NCBI RefSeq assembly: GCF_000003815.2
Contig: NC_049984.1
Location: forward strand, 26,029,338 to 26,089,337
DNA length: 60,000 nucleotides
Direction: 5' to 3'
Source of the DNA: Branchiostoma floridae
Lineage: Eukaryota > Chordata > Leptocardii > Amphioxiformes > Branchiostomatidae
Shown in pieces: positions 42,816-52,183 of the stretch (the stretch's first letter is position 1; each line of letters opens with the position of its first letter). The notes under the pieces are model-generated. The model made no database searches. It was not told where the DNA came from and was given only the letters and a program-made list of their open reading frames with translations. Both the position numbers and the translations under genes were made by a program.

Positions 42816-43470
42816 GTTTGAATTTTCATGTCTGCTGGGGCCACATTTTCAGTGTGTTTTTTACCGAAATGTGAGGGTCCGTACTTTTCGTAATGCCCAC
42901 CCTATAGAATTGTTTACTGAATCACTGAGCAGAGGCCGGTGTGTTTTATATCTTGTATTCTCCTTTGTACGATATATTTGTCGTCGGACGTGATAGATTT
43001 ACCACCTTCTACCTAATTCTGAGCTTAACAGATGGCATTGGGATAAATTTATCAGTAAAGATAGGCTATATTGTAAAATTAATAGCGCAGTTCTTGAGAA
43101 TATCTTCCTCGATTTCAATGTGTTACGATGAAAATTTCCCGCCAAAATAGTGGCAAGTCTGATGTTGTCATGCAGGTTTTTGAAGACAAACAAACAATGC
43201 ATAGTAACGCTGGTGCGTCACCAAGGGTAGTACTACGTAGTGTGATTAGATTTGCCACATGAACGCAGGTTCACGTAGCAATGATCTAGACTGAATTCAA
43301 ACTGGATGCTGCTCAATTCTTATAATGCCAATATCATATAAAACTGCATTGTATCCACATTAATGTGGGCTTGCACTGGAAGAAGAAGAAAATATATGCA
43401 AATTACAATGCAATGTGTATATTTTAAGAAAAAGAATAATAAGTAAACAAAACTTTATCTCTTGTTTCAG
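42816..43470 (+). other. Proposed intron of the giant gene
   Basis: AT-rich, ending TTATCTCTTGTTTCAG, a strong 3' splice site. Confidence 0.5.
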
Positions 43471-46400
43471 ATCATCCTTGCCTTCACTGACTCTATCTGT
43501 AAGTATGTCTCCAATCATGCCACCTTCTCTTCTGACATTTTGTTTTCCCTTAATGCGCACCCTGGAGCTTCCGTATATGATTTGACTTCTGACATCTCTC
43601 GTCACCCTTTTGTTGAGCCTGACCTGGTGTTCTTGCATGCGGGGACTAACTGTCTTCCCATGCACCGTCCACTCAGCCGGACTCTTGATGATTTCAGTTA
43701 CCTTATTTCTGTTACCAAGTCTCGCTTCCCGTCAGCCTCTGTTGTCATCTCTAGCATCCTGCCTAGGTTTGACTCTGAGGTCTATGACAGGAGGCGGTCT
43801 GAGTTAAACTCTCATTTGCTTCGCCTATGTTCAAGCCAGGGTGTGTTTTTACTTGACAATGGTAGCCGGGCTCGCCGGGCCATGTTTTCTGTTGATGGTT
43901 TACATTTGAGTAGAGCAGGGAACATCAGCTATGCCAAGTATCTTTCTTTTTCTTTGAGCCACTACCTGCAGCTGCACCGTCGCAGCTGCCAGCATCGCTT
44001 TACGTTGAGGGGTGAGGAGTGGCCTGGGTTGGGGACGGATGGACGAAGTGGGAAGAAGGACAAGGAGCATCCAGGAGAGGAGCCGAAGTCAGGGGAGTAC
44101 CAGGGACAGGTGGAGTGGGCTAGGGTAGTCCGACAGGGGGGACCTGTAGCTAGGCCGGCCCCAGGGAAGGTAGAGGGGAAGGGTCCTTCCCAGCCAAGGG
44201 GGGTACCTGTAGCTAGGGCGGCCCCAGGGAAGGTAGAGGGGGGTAATGCAGGGAAGGGTCCTTCCCAGCCAAGGGGGGTACCTGTAGCTAGGGCGGCCCC
44301 AGGGAAGGTAGAGGGGGGTAATGCAGGGAAGGGTCCTTCCCGGCCAAGGGAAGTAGCTGTAGCTAGCGCGGCCCCAGGAAAGGTAGTGGGGGGTAGTGTA
44401 GGGAAGGGTCCTTCCCGGCCAAGGGGGGTAGCTGTAGCTAGACCGGCCCCAGGGAAGGTAGAGGGGGGTAATGCAGGGAAGGGTCCTTCCCAGCCAAGGG
44501 GGGTACCTGTAGCTAGGGCGGCCCCAGGAAAGGTAGTGGGTTGTAGTGTAGGGAAGGGTCCTTCCCGGCCAAGGGGGGTACCTGTAGCTAGGGCGGCCCC
44601 AGGGAAGGTAGTGGGGGGTAATGCAGGGAAGGGTCCTTCCCGGCCAAGGGGGGTACCTGTTCCTCAGCCTAGACTGCCCCCAGGGAAGGTAGAGGGGGGT
44701 AGTGCAGGGAAGGGTCCTTCCCGGCCAAGGGGGGGACCTGTTCCTAAGCCTAGGGTTGCCTCAGGGAAGGTAGAGGGGGGTAGTGTGGGGAAGGGTCCTT
44801 CCCGGCCAAGGGGGGGACCTGTTCCTAAGCCTAGGGTTGCCTCAGGGAAGGTAGAGGGCTATTGTGTGGGGAAGGGTCCATCCCGGCNNNNNNNNNNNNN
44901 NNNNNNNNNNNNNNNNNNNNNNNNNNNNNNNNNNNNNNNNNNNNNNNNNNNNNNNNNNNNNNNNNNNNNNNNNNNNNNNNNNNNNNNNNNNNNNNNNNNN
45001 NNNNNNNNNNNNNNNNNNNNNNNNNNNNNNNNNNNNNNNNNNNNNNNNNNNNNNNNNNNNNNNNNNNNNNNNNNNNNNNNNNNNNNNNNNNNNNNNNNNN
45101 NNNNNNNNNNNNNNNNNNNNNNNNNNNNNNNNNNNNNNNNNNNNNNNNNNNNNNNNNNNNNNNNNNNNNNNNNNNNNNNNNNNNNNNNNNNNNNNNNNNN
45201 NNNNNNNNNNNNNNNNNNNNNNNNNNNNNNNNNNNNNNNNNNNNNNNNNNNNNNNNNNNNNNNNNNNNNNGAAGCACAAGATAAAGGTGAGGTTGTGTGT
45301 GGTATTGGTTGTGAAGGGGAAGATGTGCAGTATGTAATATGTCCTACAGGGTGGAGTAGTTGTAAGCTTAGGAAGGGCAAGGAGAGTACAGGTGTATTAG
45401 GAGGGTTTAGCAGGGGAAAGACTAGGTGTAGGAGGGTAAGTGGTAAAGCTAAGAGGGAGAAGTTGTCAGTACCAACTAGGCTAGAGGTTAGAATGTTGTA
45501 TAGTGGGCCCCTTAATCCCTCAGGGTGGGTGGAAAAGGTTAAACAGGTAGGTACTAGTACCTGTAAGAGTAGTGAGGAGGGGGGGAATGAGTGTAATATT
45601 GTTGCCTGTGAGTCTAGTAAGTCTAGTAAGGATGGAGTAGAAGATGTAAATGATAGTGACGTCTGTGAGTCTAGTAAGGATGGGGTAGAAGATGTGAGTG
45701 ATAGTGATGTCTGTGAGTCTAGTAAGGATGGGGTAGAATATGTGAGTGATTGTGATGTCTGTGAGTCTAGTAAGGATGGAGTAGAAGATGTAAGTGATAG
45801 TGACGTCTGTGAGTCTAGTGAGGATGGGGTAGAAGATGTGAGTGATAGTGATGTCTGTGAGTCTAGTAAGGATGGGGTAGAATATGTGAGTGATTGTGAT
45901 GTCTGTGAGTCTAGTAAGGATGGAGTAGAAGATGTAAGTGATAGTGATGTCTGTGAGTCTAGTAAGGATGGGGTAGAAGATGTAAGTGATAGTGATGTCT
46001 GTGAGTCTAGTAAGGATGGGGTAGAAGATGTGAGTGATAGTGATGTCTGTGAGTCTAGTAAGGATGGGGTAGAATATGTGAGTGATTGTGATGTCTGTGA
46101 GTCTAGTAAGGATGGGGTAGAAGATGTAAGTGATAGTGATGTCTGTGAGTCCAGTACTGATAGTGATTACTGTAAAACTTTCTTTGTCAGTTTTGAAGGT
46201 AAGTTATTTACTCTTGGGACACCTAGCAAATGTATTCAGGTGTGTAAGTTACAAAAGATGGTAAGTAATGTATGTGGATTCAACATTTCATGTAGAAACC
46301 TTAGTTTGGGGGGCAGTATTCTCTATGATGAAAATGATATTGTAGAAGTACATGATAAGACTGTGATAGTGACACTTTTTGGTTGTGGGGGAGGTAAACC

Positions 46401-49400
46401 TATTAATTTTCATCCAGACAGGCCATGTTCCTCAGCATGTGCCCATTGTAAGAAGCCATCTGTTTTTCAATTTGATAAGTATACACATCCACAGGGATGG
46501 AATGAATCACTTAGAACTTGGGTAATCGATAATACAGGACTTTCTAGTACAGACTGTGTGTGTCATTCATGTGAGCGTAAGTTTCGACGGCTGGCCAAAG
46601 ATTCAGTTTCAGAAATATCAAATTCTTCCATTGACACTCCTGATGCAACATTGCCACAAAAACCATGTTTCATGTCTGAGTTTCATTTATGCCACGAATT
46701 GTCCAACCATGAGCGTAAAAATTTCTCAGTTGATGACATAATGTCTTACATTCTCTCCATTTCTGACGCAGCTACAGGATGTAGTTCCTTGCCGAATTCT
46801 ATTCATATGTGCACATTTCATTATCATCAGTTTTGTAGATTTAATGAACAAGATAAATGTACCCATTGCTGCAAGGTAATAAAGTCACATAAAAGGAAAC
46901 GGTTCTGTCCAAAATTGAATATTCCACAATCAGCTTTAAAATTGGTTGACTCAAATTTGTTAGAAGGGTCTATTTTGTGCAACTATTGTTATCAATGTTT
47001 ATATAGATCAGGGAATCTTGTCAAGGGTGAGGAAAGTCTAGAAAAACGCTTAGAAATGTTGAGGAATTTTGAAGTAGAACATAGCCTAGAAAACATACCA
47101 CAAATAGCTTTGCATCAGGTTTCTTGTAAGGTAGGTGAATTGTTTCTGGAGAATAAATCTTTACTACTTGTTGATGCTTATGACTGTTATGTAGAGAGTA
47201 TTCAGACACTTATTAAGGAATTTGACAAGAAGGAACAAATTGATGAAGCTGATGCTTTCTATTTTCAAGCCAGATGGCTATTAGTTGGGTTATTGAGTGA
47301 TCTGGGAAACTTTCTTTTAATCCACAAAAGTTCAAGCAAAAGTAACAAACTAAGTTTTTTGTTATACTATAAAGATGCTGATTTAATTGAATCCCTTCAT
47401 TTAGCTTTATATTCTGCACGGTTAAACACTTACAAGCGGGATCTTGAGTTAAAGTCTATTCAGTCCAACATCGCTTCTATGTTCACAGATGTAAACCAAG
47501 ACACAATCAATTCTTCTCTTTTATCTTCTTTAATGTACATGAATAGTTTAGTTCATCAAGAATCTTCCAAATTCATTGATAAGTTTGTTCAGTGTCCAAC
47601 TTCCCTCCATGAAATTGACATGTTGCAAATTTCAAAAGAAATAAACCCTATTGTTTGGAACTTTATTGTTGTATTAACTATGCAAAAGTCTGAAATTCTT
47701 ACGTCTGATTTTGAAACATTTGATATGAATAAACATTATTTAACATTTCTTAAGGATAATTCTAGCCATAGTTCTTCCAAGTTTTTGAGACGTCTTTTTG
47801 CTACTTTCCTTATCTTATTTATTGTCTCTGACGGTCAGTGTAGTTATCCTTTTCACATGATTAATTCAGAATTGATTCATTCTTATAGCCAGTCTACTGA
47901 TCTTATGCAATTGTTAAATCGCCTTGGTGTATGTTGTTCCAATGATTCTCATAAAAGATTTATTTCTGGAATGTTAGATCAATTGAAATTGGAAGATAAT
48001 CATTATAATTTGACAGAAGGTTCTTTTACTGTAGCTTCTATAGACAACATCAATAGTGGTAGTCCCCATGCAGCTGTGACAGGTAGTCCGAGAGGGTGGA
48101 ACGGTACATCTATTCAAGCCGTCCAACCCAAACCTAAATCCCTTCTTATTCCCAAGCCAAATTCATCTGTACATAGTAGTGAAGATATCTCTGTAGGTAT
48201 AGGTAATGTTACTGAAACTGATGAGCCAGTATCAAAGAAAATCAAATTAGTTTCAAAGTTTAGGCAAAGAAAAAGGTCACCAAAGGAAATTGATCATAGT
48301 ACTTTATCCCTTACACCCCCATCTTGTGTTCAGTCTATAGTCCCTTCCACTCCAATATCCCTGACCTTCGAACAGTTTGGAATATCTGAAGAAGAAATGA
48401 AAGAGTCTCATAAATTTAATTCTGAAGTATTACTTTATCAACTTGAAAGATGTATATCAGATTTGACAGATTCTTCTCATAAATTACCCAGTTTGAAATG
48501 TAAACTATTTTTAGAAAGGGACCCTGTCACAGAAAAGTCTAACATTGCATATCTATCTATAATGAATGAAAATGCTGACTGTAAGGAGACAATGTTAAAA
48601 GCCCTTAATTTCCTTCACACTTCATTTAATGTTGGCGTTGATATTGAATATTTAGTTGTTGTTGGGGATGCAAAAACTTATGACCACCTTCTCAAATTAA
48701 AACAGGAGTATGGCCCCGCTTTAAGTTGGTTGATTATTTTTCCGGGTGATTGGCATACATTGAAAAATTACCAGAATGCATTAATGAAAGTTTATTGGGA
48801 GGGAGGGTTGAAACAGATCGCTTCAGGTAGAATAAAAGGACAGACTTTACTTTCAGTTGGTTTATGTAAACATTTTAAGCGCACTCATAAATTTTTGCTT
48901 CAAGTATGGGAGGCCTTATACAGATGTGAAATTGAAGCTTTTCTAGAGTATAGAAGGAATAGTACTGACACTACTGATCAATGTTCATCAAGTTGTTCTT
49001 TTTCAGCCCAGAATATTGTTGATAAGGTAAGGGTATTTTTAGAATCAGTACCGCACTTTAGTGACCCAGGTTTTGATAGTGACAACTTTGTAAGAAGACA
49101 GGAATTATTGAAAATGGAATTAGAAGGTATAGAAGATGACTTCAAGGAGTTTTGTTCCACAGCATTTGCCCGGGATGAAGTATTTTTGTTTTGGCACAGA
49201 TTTGTTCATGATGACTTTATGGCATATATTTCTCTTTTCATAGCAATTAGATCAGGGAATTGGAATTTGCGTTTGTATTCATACAAAATGATGGCACCCC
49301 TTTTCCATGCCTTTGACCATGTAATATATTCTAGAATCATTCCCTTGCATCTTTGTGATATATTGTCTTGTCCTGACCATATTCTCAGATATTTCCAAGA

Positions 49401-51735
49401 GGGGGGATTTGTTACCAGTATTAATTCTGTTAATTATTCTAATGTAGCTTTAGATGAGAGTCATGAAATGTTGATAAATAGGGACACAAAAGAAGTTATT
49501 ACAGGGCCTAACAAATTTGTAATTGAAGATCTTGTTCTGTTTTTACCATATCGAGCTAAATTGATTAAACAAGTTAAAAAACAAATTCTTGTCAAAACAA
49601 ATTGTAGAACTCAAACTGATCTTAGTCCGACTATCATTGAACAAGAAAGGCTGAATATTGTTTATTATGCAAAAAAAGTTGTAGATGCCGGCATTTTTTC
49701 TGCCCTTGTACATGATAGATGTCTGTCCCAACCATTTACAGGAGCTTCTATTTCAGATATTCAAAGAGAAGACTTGCTTAAGTTTAGGGAAATAGGTAAG
49801 GCATCTTTAGACACATTCATTAGGTTCAGGATACTTAACAATCCAAGTAATATAGCACCCCAGAGACGAAAGTCTTTAAGAACTTTTTCTCAAATTAAAA
49901 TGACAAAGTCTAGGGTTTCCAAAAGTGAAAAAGACAAAAAGTTAGTTTTAGAATGTTATCGTAGAGTTGTTTCCTGGTCCCAAAATCAAAATAAGCCCCT
50001 GTCTGAAATTGCCCACCTGTTAGATTTGCCCCAGCTAGGTCAGTTTCTGGAGCTGCCTCGTGCTTTATGTAATGCTGATGGAGTCCCTCACAAGGGGGCT
50101 AAATCAGCAACCACTTCTTTTTTCCAGTCTAGATACCCTAGTTCTTTCACCAAAATGTACCCTACCAATTTCTCTCCCCAGTGCTCTGTTTTAGAAGGCA
50201 TGTTTTTGATCAATACATCTCCATTAGGTCAGCATAGAACTTTTCTTGAGTATTCACATTTTCTGTTTCTAAAATGGGTTTTGCCTTTTCTTCAGTCAGG
50301 TTGTTATGAAGTCCATATTGTTTTTGATGACCCCCACCGAAATGGCCCTAGTCCTAAAGATGTTGAAAGAAATAGAAGAGATTCTGTTTTGGAAAATGAC
50401 AATTTAACACTACTTGATTCAATTTCTGATGATACATGCACCCCAAAAGACTGGAGAAAATTCATTTCCTTGCGTCCAAACAAACGTTTGTTATGTTCTT
50501 ACTTATGTACTTCTTTACTTACAATTTGTACACCTTTTTTGAGGCAGCAACAGAAAGTGTTCACAGCTGGGGCATTTACTGATGATAAGACAGATATGTG
50601 TTTTGTTTCTTCATTAGATGGCATATCTCCATATCCAGACTGTAGGTCCAATCACGAGGAAAGTGACACTCGTGTTTGGCTGCATGCTGCTTCAAGCAGT
50701 TACAAAAACATAATGATTTATTCACCTGATACGGACACGTATCACGTGGGCCTTCCTTTTGTGGGGGATTCAGGTAAAAGAATTGTCATTTTACAAAAAG
50801 CTGAACCAGGAAATTGGCAATGTCTGGATGTGAATGAGTTGCTATCTTGTTTTGACAAGGACCCTGATCTTTCCTCCCTTTCTAGATATCTACTACCCCA
50901 TATAATTCAGTCACTGTTTATCTGTACAGGTTGTGATTATGTTTCCTTTTTTGTTGGCCTTGGTAAGGTATCATTTTTGAAAACTTTCTTTCAGTATTCA
51001 GAATTCATTTCTAGTGGCAACTCTGACCAAACTAGTGGTTCTCTTTCTTGTGCAGATAAAGATACAGGGTTCTTGGCTTTTGTTCGTTTAGTTGGTAGTG
51101 TTTACTTTCAAAAACACCGTTCTGCTTTTCTTAAGTACTCATCTCCAGTCCAACTTTTCAGAGAAATGAGGGGGGATAATATTTTAAAGATTCACGAAAA
51201 CTGGTTACAAGTTATTAGGGGTGCCATCTTTGAAAGAATAGAGTTTGAAGATAATAGTTTACCTTCCTTTCAGTCCCTTTGGTTTCATTGGTTACGTTCT
51301 TGTTGGGTTTACCTCACTTGGGCTCAGGCTTTAGAGCAGGATTTTTCGTCTGTATTATTAGATAGGTACGGTTGGGAAATAGATAATCATGGTAATTTAA
51401 TGATTACTTGGGATTCTAAAGAAAATATTGAAAAGGTGCAGAAGACTGTAGAGTTTTTAACCAGGGGGTGTAAATGTAAAAGTGGGTGCTCTAGTAAAAG
51501 ATGTAAGTGTCTAAAGAAAGGTCAGGTATGTGGTCCGGGATGTAGGTGTTTAGATTGTTCTAATACTATTTGTATTGTGCAAAATCAGGTAAGTCTGGAC
51601 AATGTGGAAACAGATTCAGATAGTAGTAGCAGTAGTGATGATCAAGACTATGTAAATCTTATAGATGACTTTTATTGTGGTAGTCTGTCTTTATTAGATC
51701 ATATTTCTGATTCAGAATTTTCTGAGGTAGAGTAA
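43471..51735 (+). CDS. Giant SGNH / ubiquitin-like / DUF6589-like / FEN-PIN nuclease / CXC protein
   Basis: About 2,750 codons without a stop (one assembly gap). Residue numbers count from the frame opening at 43462. SGNH-hydrolase fold 1-175: S11 in TDS, G35, N63 in HAGTN, D145 and H148 in DGLHLS. A 25-residue Gly/Pro/Arg repeat spans about 230-475, then the gap. Eleven 16-residue acidic repeats (SSKDGVEDVSDSDVCE) at 717-898. Ubiquitin-like region 906-978 ending GGGK. Cysteine clusters C989/C993/C996 with C1032/C1034/C1037, and 1117-1180. DUF6589-like region about 1680-1950 (PGDWHTLKNY at 1761). FEN1/PIN-like nuclease about 2250-2510: VFDD (2287-2290), NHEESDTR (2397-2404), SPDTD (2421-2425), TGCDYVSFFVGLGK (D2492). 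CXC domain C2670-C2699, nine cysteines. Domain names are family recall. A nuclease plus a DNA-binding CXC domain suggests a DNA transaction, probably of a mobile element; no RT, DDE or RAG motif is seen. Confidence 0.85.
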   Translation: MILAFTDSICKYVSNHATFSSDILFSLNAHPGASVYDLTSDISRHPFVEPDLVFLHAGTNCLPMHRPLSRTLDDFSYLISVTKSRFPSASVVISSILPRFDSEVYDRRRSELNSHLLRLCSSQGVFLLDNGSRARRAMFSVDGLHLSRAGNISYAKYLSFSLSHYLQLHRRSCQHRFTLRGEEWPGLGTDGRSGKKDKEHPGEEPKSGEYQGQVEWARVVRQGGPVARPAPGKVEGKGPSQPRGVPVARAAPGKVEGGNAGKGPSQPRGVPVARAAPGKVEGGNAGKGPSRPREVAVASAAPGKVVGGSVGKGPSRPRGVAVARPAPGKVEGGNAGKGPSQPRGVPVARAAPGKVVGCSVGKGPSRPRGVPVARAAPGKVVGGNAGKGPSRPRGVPVPQPRLPPGKVEGGSAGKGPSRPRGGPVPKPRVASGKVEGGSVGKGPSRPRGGPVPKPRVASGKVEGYCVGKGPSRXXXXXXXXXXXXXXXXXXXXXXXXXXXXXXXXXXXXXXXXXXXXXXXXXXXXXXXXXXXXXXXXXXXXXXXXXXXXXXXXXXXXXXXXXXXXXXXXXXXXXXXXXXXXXXXXXXXXXXXXXXXXXXXXEAQDKGEVVCGIGCEGEDVQYVICPTGWSSCKLRKGKESTGVLGGFSRGKTRCRRVSGKAKREKLSVPTRLEVRMLYSGPLNPSGWVEKVKQVGTSTCKSSEEGGNECNIVACESSKSSKDGVEDVNDSDVCESSKDGVEDVSDSDVCESSKDGVEYVSDCDVCESSKDGVEDVSDSDVCESSEDGVEDVSDSDVCESSKDGVEYVSDCDVCESSKDGVEDVSDSDVCESSKDGVEDVSDSDVCESSKDGVEDVSDSDVCESSKDGVEYVSDCDVCESSKDGVEDVSDSDVCESSTDSDYCKTFFVSFEGKLFTLGTPSKCIQVCKLQKMVSNVCGFNISCRNLSLGGSILYDENDIVEVHDKTVIVTLFGCGGGKPINFHPDRPCSSACAHCKKPSVFQFDKYTHPQGWNESLRTWVIDNTGLSSTDCVCHSCERKFRRLAKDSVSEISNSSIDTPDATLPQKPCFMSEFHLCHELSNHERKNFSVDDIMSYILSISDAATGCSSLPNSIHMCTFHYHQFCRFNEQDKCTHCCKVIKSHKRKRFCPKLNIPQSALKLVDSNLLEGSILCNYCYQCLYRSGNLVKGEESLEKRLEMLRNFEVEHSLENIPQIALHQVSCKVGELFLENKSLLLVDAYDCYVESIQTLIKEFDKKEQIDEADAFYFQARWLLVGLLSDLGNFLLIHKSSSKSNKLSFLLYYKDADLIESLHLALYSARLNTYKRDLELKSIQSNIASMFTDVNQDTINSSLLSSLMYMNSLVHQESSKFIDKFVQCPTSLHEIDMLQISKEINPIVWNFIVVLTMQKSEILTSDFETFDMNKHYLTFLKDNSSHSSSKFLRRLFATFLILFIVSDGQCSYPFHMINSELIHSYSQSTDLMQLLNRLGVCCSNDSHKRFISGMLDQLKLEDNHYNLTEGSFTVASIDNINSGSPHAAVTGSPRGWNGTSIQAVQPKPKSLLIPKPNSSVHSSEDISVGIGNVTETDEPVSKKIKLVSKFRQRKRSPKEIDHSTLSLTPPSCVQSIVPSTPISLTFEQFGISEEEMKESHKFNSEVLLYQLERCISDLTDSSHKLPSLKCKLFLERDPVTEKSNIAYLSIMNENADCKETMLKALNFLHTSFNVGVDIEYLVVVGDAKTYDHLLKLKQEYGPALSWLIIFPGDWHTLKNYQNALMKVYWEGGLKQIASGRIKGQTLLSVGLCKHFKRTHKFLLQVWEALYRCEIEAFLEYRRNSTDTTDQCSSSCSFSAQNIVDKVRVFLESVPHFSDPGFDSDNFVRRQELLKMELEGIEDDFKEFCSTAFARDEVFLFWHRFVHDDFMAYISLFIAIRSGNWNLRLYSYKMMAPLFHAFDHVIYSRIIPLHLCDILSCPDHILRYFQEGGFVTSINSVNYSNVALDESHEMLINRDTKEVITGPNKFVIEDLVLFLPYRAKLIKQVKKQILVKTNCRTQTDLSPTIIEQERLNIVYYAKKVVDAGIFSALVHDRCLSQPFTGASISDIQREDLLKFREIGKASLDTFIRFRILNNPSNIAPQRRKSLRTFSQIKMTKSRVSKSEKDKKLVLECYRRVVSWSQNQNKPLSEIAHLLDLPQLGQFLELPRALCNADGVPHKGAKSATTSFFQSRYPSSFTKMYPTNFSPQCSVLEGMFLINTSPLGQHRTFLEYSHFLFLKWVLPFLQSGCYEVHIVFDDPHRNGPSPKDVERNRRDSVLENDNLTLLDSISDDTCTPKDWRKFISLRPNKRLLCSYLCTSLLTICTPFLRQQQKVFTAGAFTDDKTDMCFVSSLDGISPYPDCRSNHEESDTRVWLHAASSSYKNIMIYSPDTDTYHVGLPFVGDSGKRIVILQKAEPGNWQCLDVNELLSCFDKDPDLSSLSRYLLPHIIQSLFICTGCDYVSFFVGLGKVSFLKTFFQYSEFISSGNSDQTSGSLSCADKDTGFLAFVRLVGSVYFQKHRSAFLKYSSPVQLFREMRGDNILKIHENWLQVIRGAIFERIEFEDNSLPSFQSLWFHWLRSCWVYLTWAQALEQDFSSVLLDRYGWEIDNHGNLMITWDSKENIEKVQKTVEFLTRGCKCKSGCSSKRCKCLKKGQVCGPGCRCLDCSNTICIVQNQVSLDNVETDSDSSSSSDDQDYVNLIDDFYCGSLSLLDHISDSEFSEVE
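44140..44887 (+). repeat. 75-bp coding minisatellite (Gly/Pro/Arg repeats)
   Basis: About ten units of 25 codons, GGNAGKGPSQPRGVPVARAA followed by PGKVE, with variants VPKPRVASGKVE later on. The unit length is a multiple of three so the frame is kept. It runs into the gap, so copy number is unknown. The peptide is basic, flexible and low-complexity. Confidence 0.93.
44888..45270. other. Assembly gap (383 N) inside the giant gene
   Basis: The gap sits in the 75-bp repeats; the frame on both sides is the same at the stated gap length, although 383 is not a multiple of three by itself and the true size may differ. Confidence 0.99.
45608..46160 (+). repeat. 48-bp coding minisatellite (acidic Cys repeats)
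   Basis: Eleven units of 16 codons, SSKDGVEDVSDSDVCE, with a YVSDCD variant at units 3, 6 and 10, hinting at a three-unit higher-order repeat. Negatively charged and Ser-rich, one or two Cys per unit. Confidence 0.95.
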
Positions 51736-52177
51736 GGGTAATAATGAGTGAAATAGGACTGTCTATTGTATAGCCTAGGTATAGGTGAGGGGAAGCTGGT
51801 CTTTTCTGTACTCCTTCACCCCCTTTCTCTCCCTCTCTCCTTTTTCCAAAGAACCCCTTCCTGCTAGGTTTAGACATCTGCCCCCCGTAGGTAGGTTAGA
51901 GGCGCCTGACCCCTGTAAAGGTCGTACTTAACGACGTCAACATGGGGTACATCACACAGATCCCCGAGTTGACGGGAAAGGCGTAACCCCGCACTTTGGT
52001 ACGGGTGCAGGTTGGAGGTTCTGACTTTCATTTCCTTACTCCAGCTGTCCCTCACCTATGGGTTTGGTAGTCTAGGGTCATTGCTAAACATATGATCTTA
52101 AAATTTAGATATAACGTTAATATATTCTTAGTCTATGAAATATCTTGATAAAATATAATATATTTAACATATATCTA
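51736..52177 (+). other. 3' UTR of the giant gene
   Basis: About 440 bases from the TAA to the first AATAAA. It includes a pyrimidine-rich tract (51800-51850) and no further coding signal. Confidence 0.5.
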
Positions 52178-52183
52178 AATAAA
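52178..52183 (+). terminator. Poly(A) signal of the giant gene
   Basis: AATAAA at 52178. A second AATAAA at 52736-52741 is an alternative. Confidence 0.55.

Noticed and set aside
43360-43665. Minus-strand 101-codon frame over the start of the giant gene
   Set aside because: A shadow of the plus-strand SGNH coding region.
44831-45380. Several frames spanning the N run
   Set aside because: They exist only because N cannot hold a stop codon.
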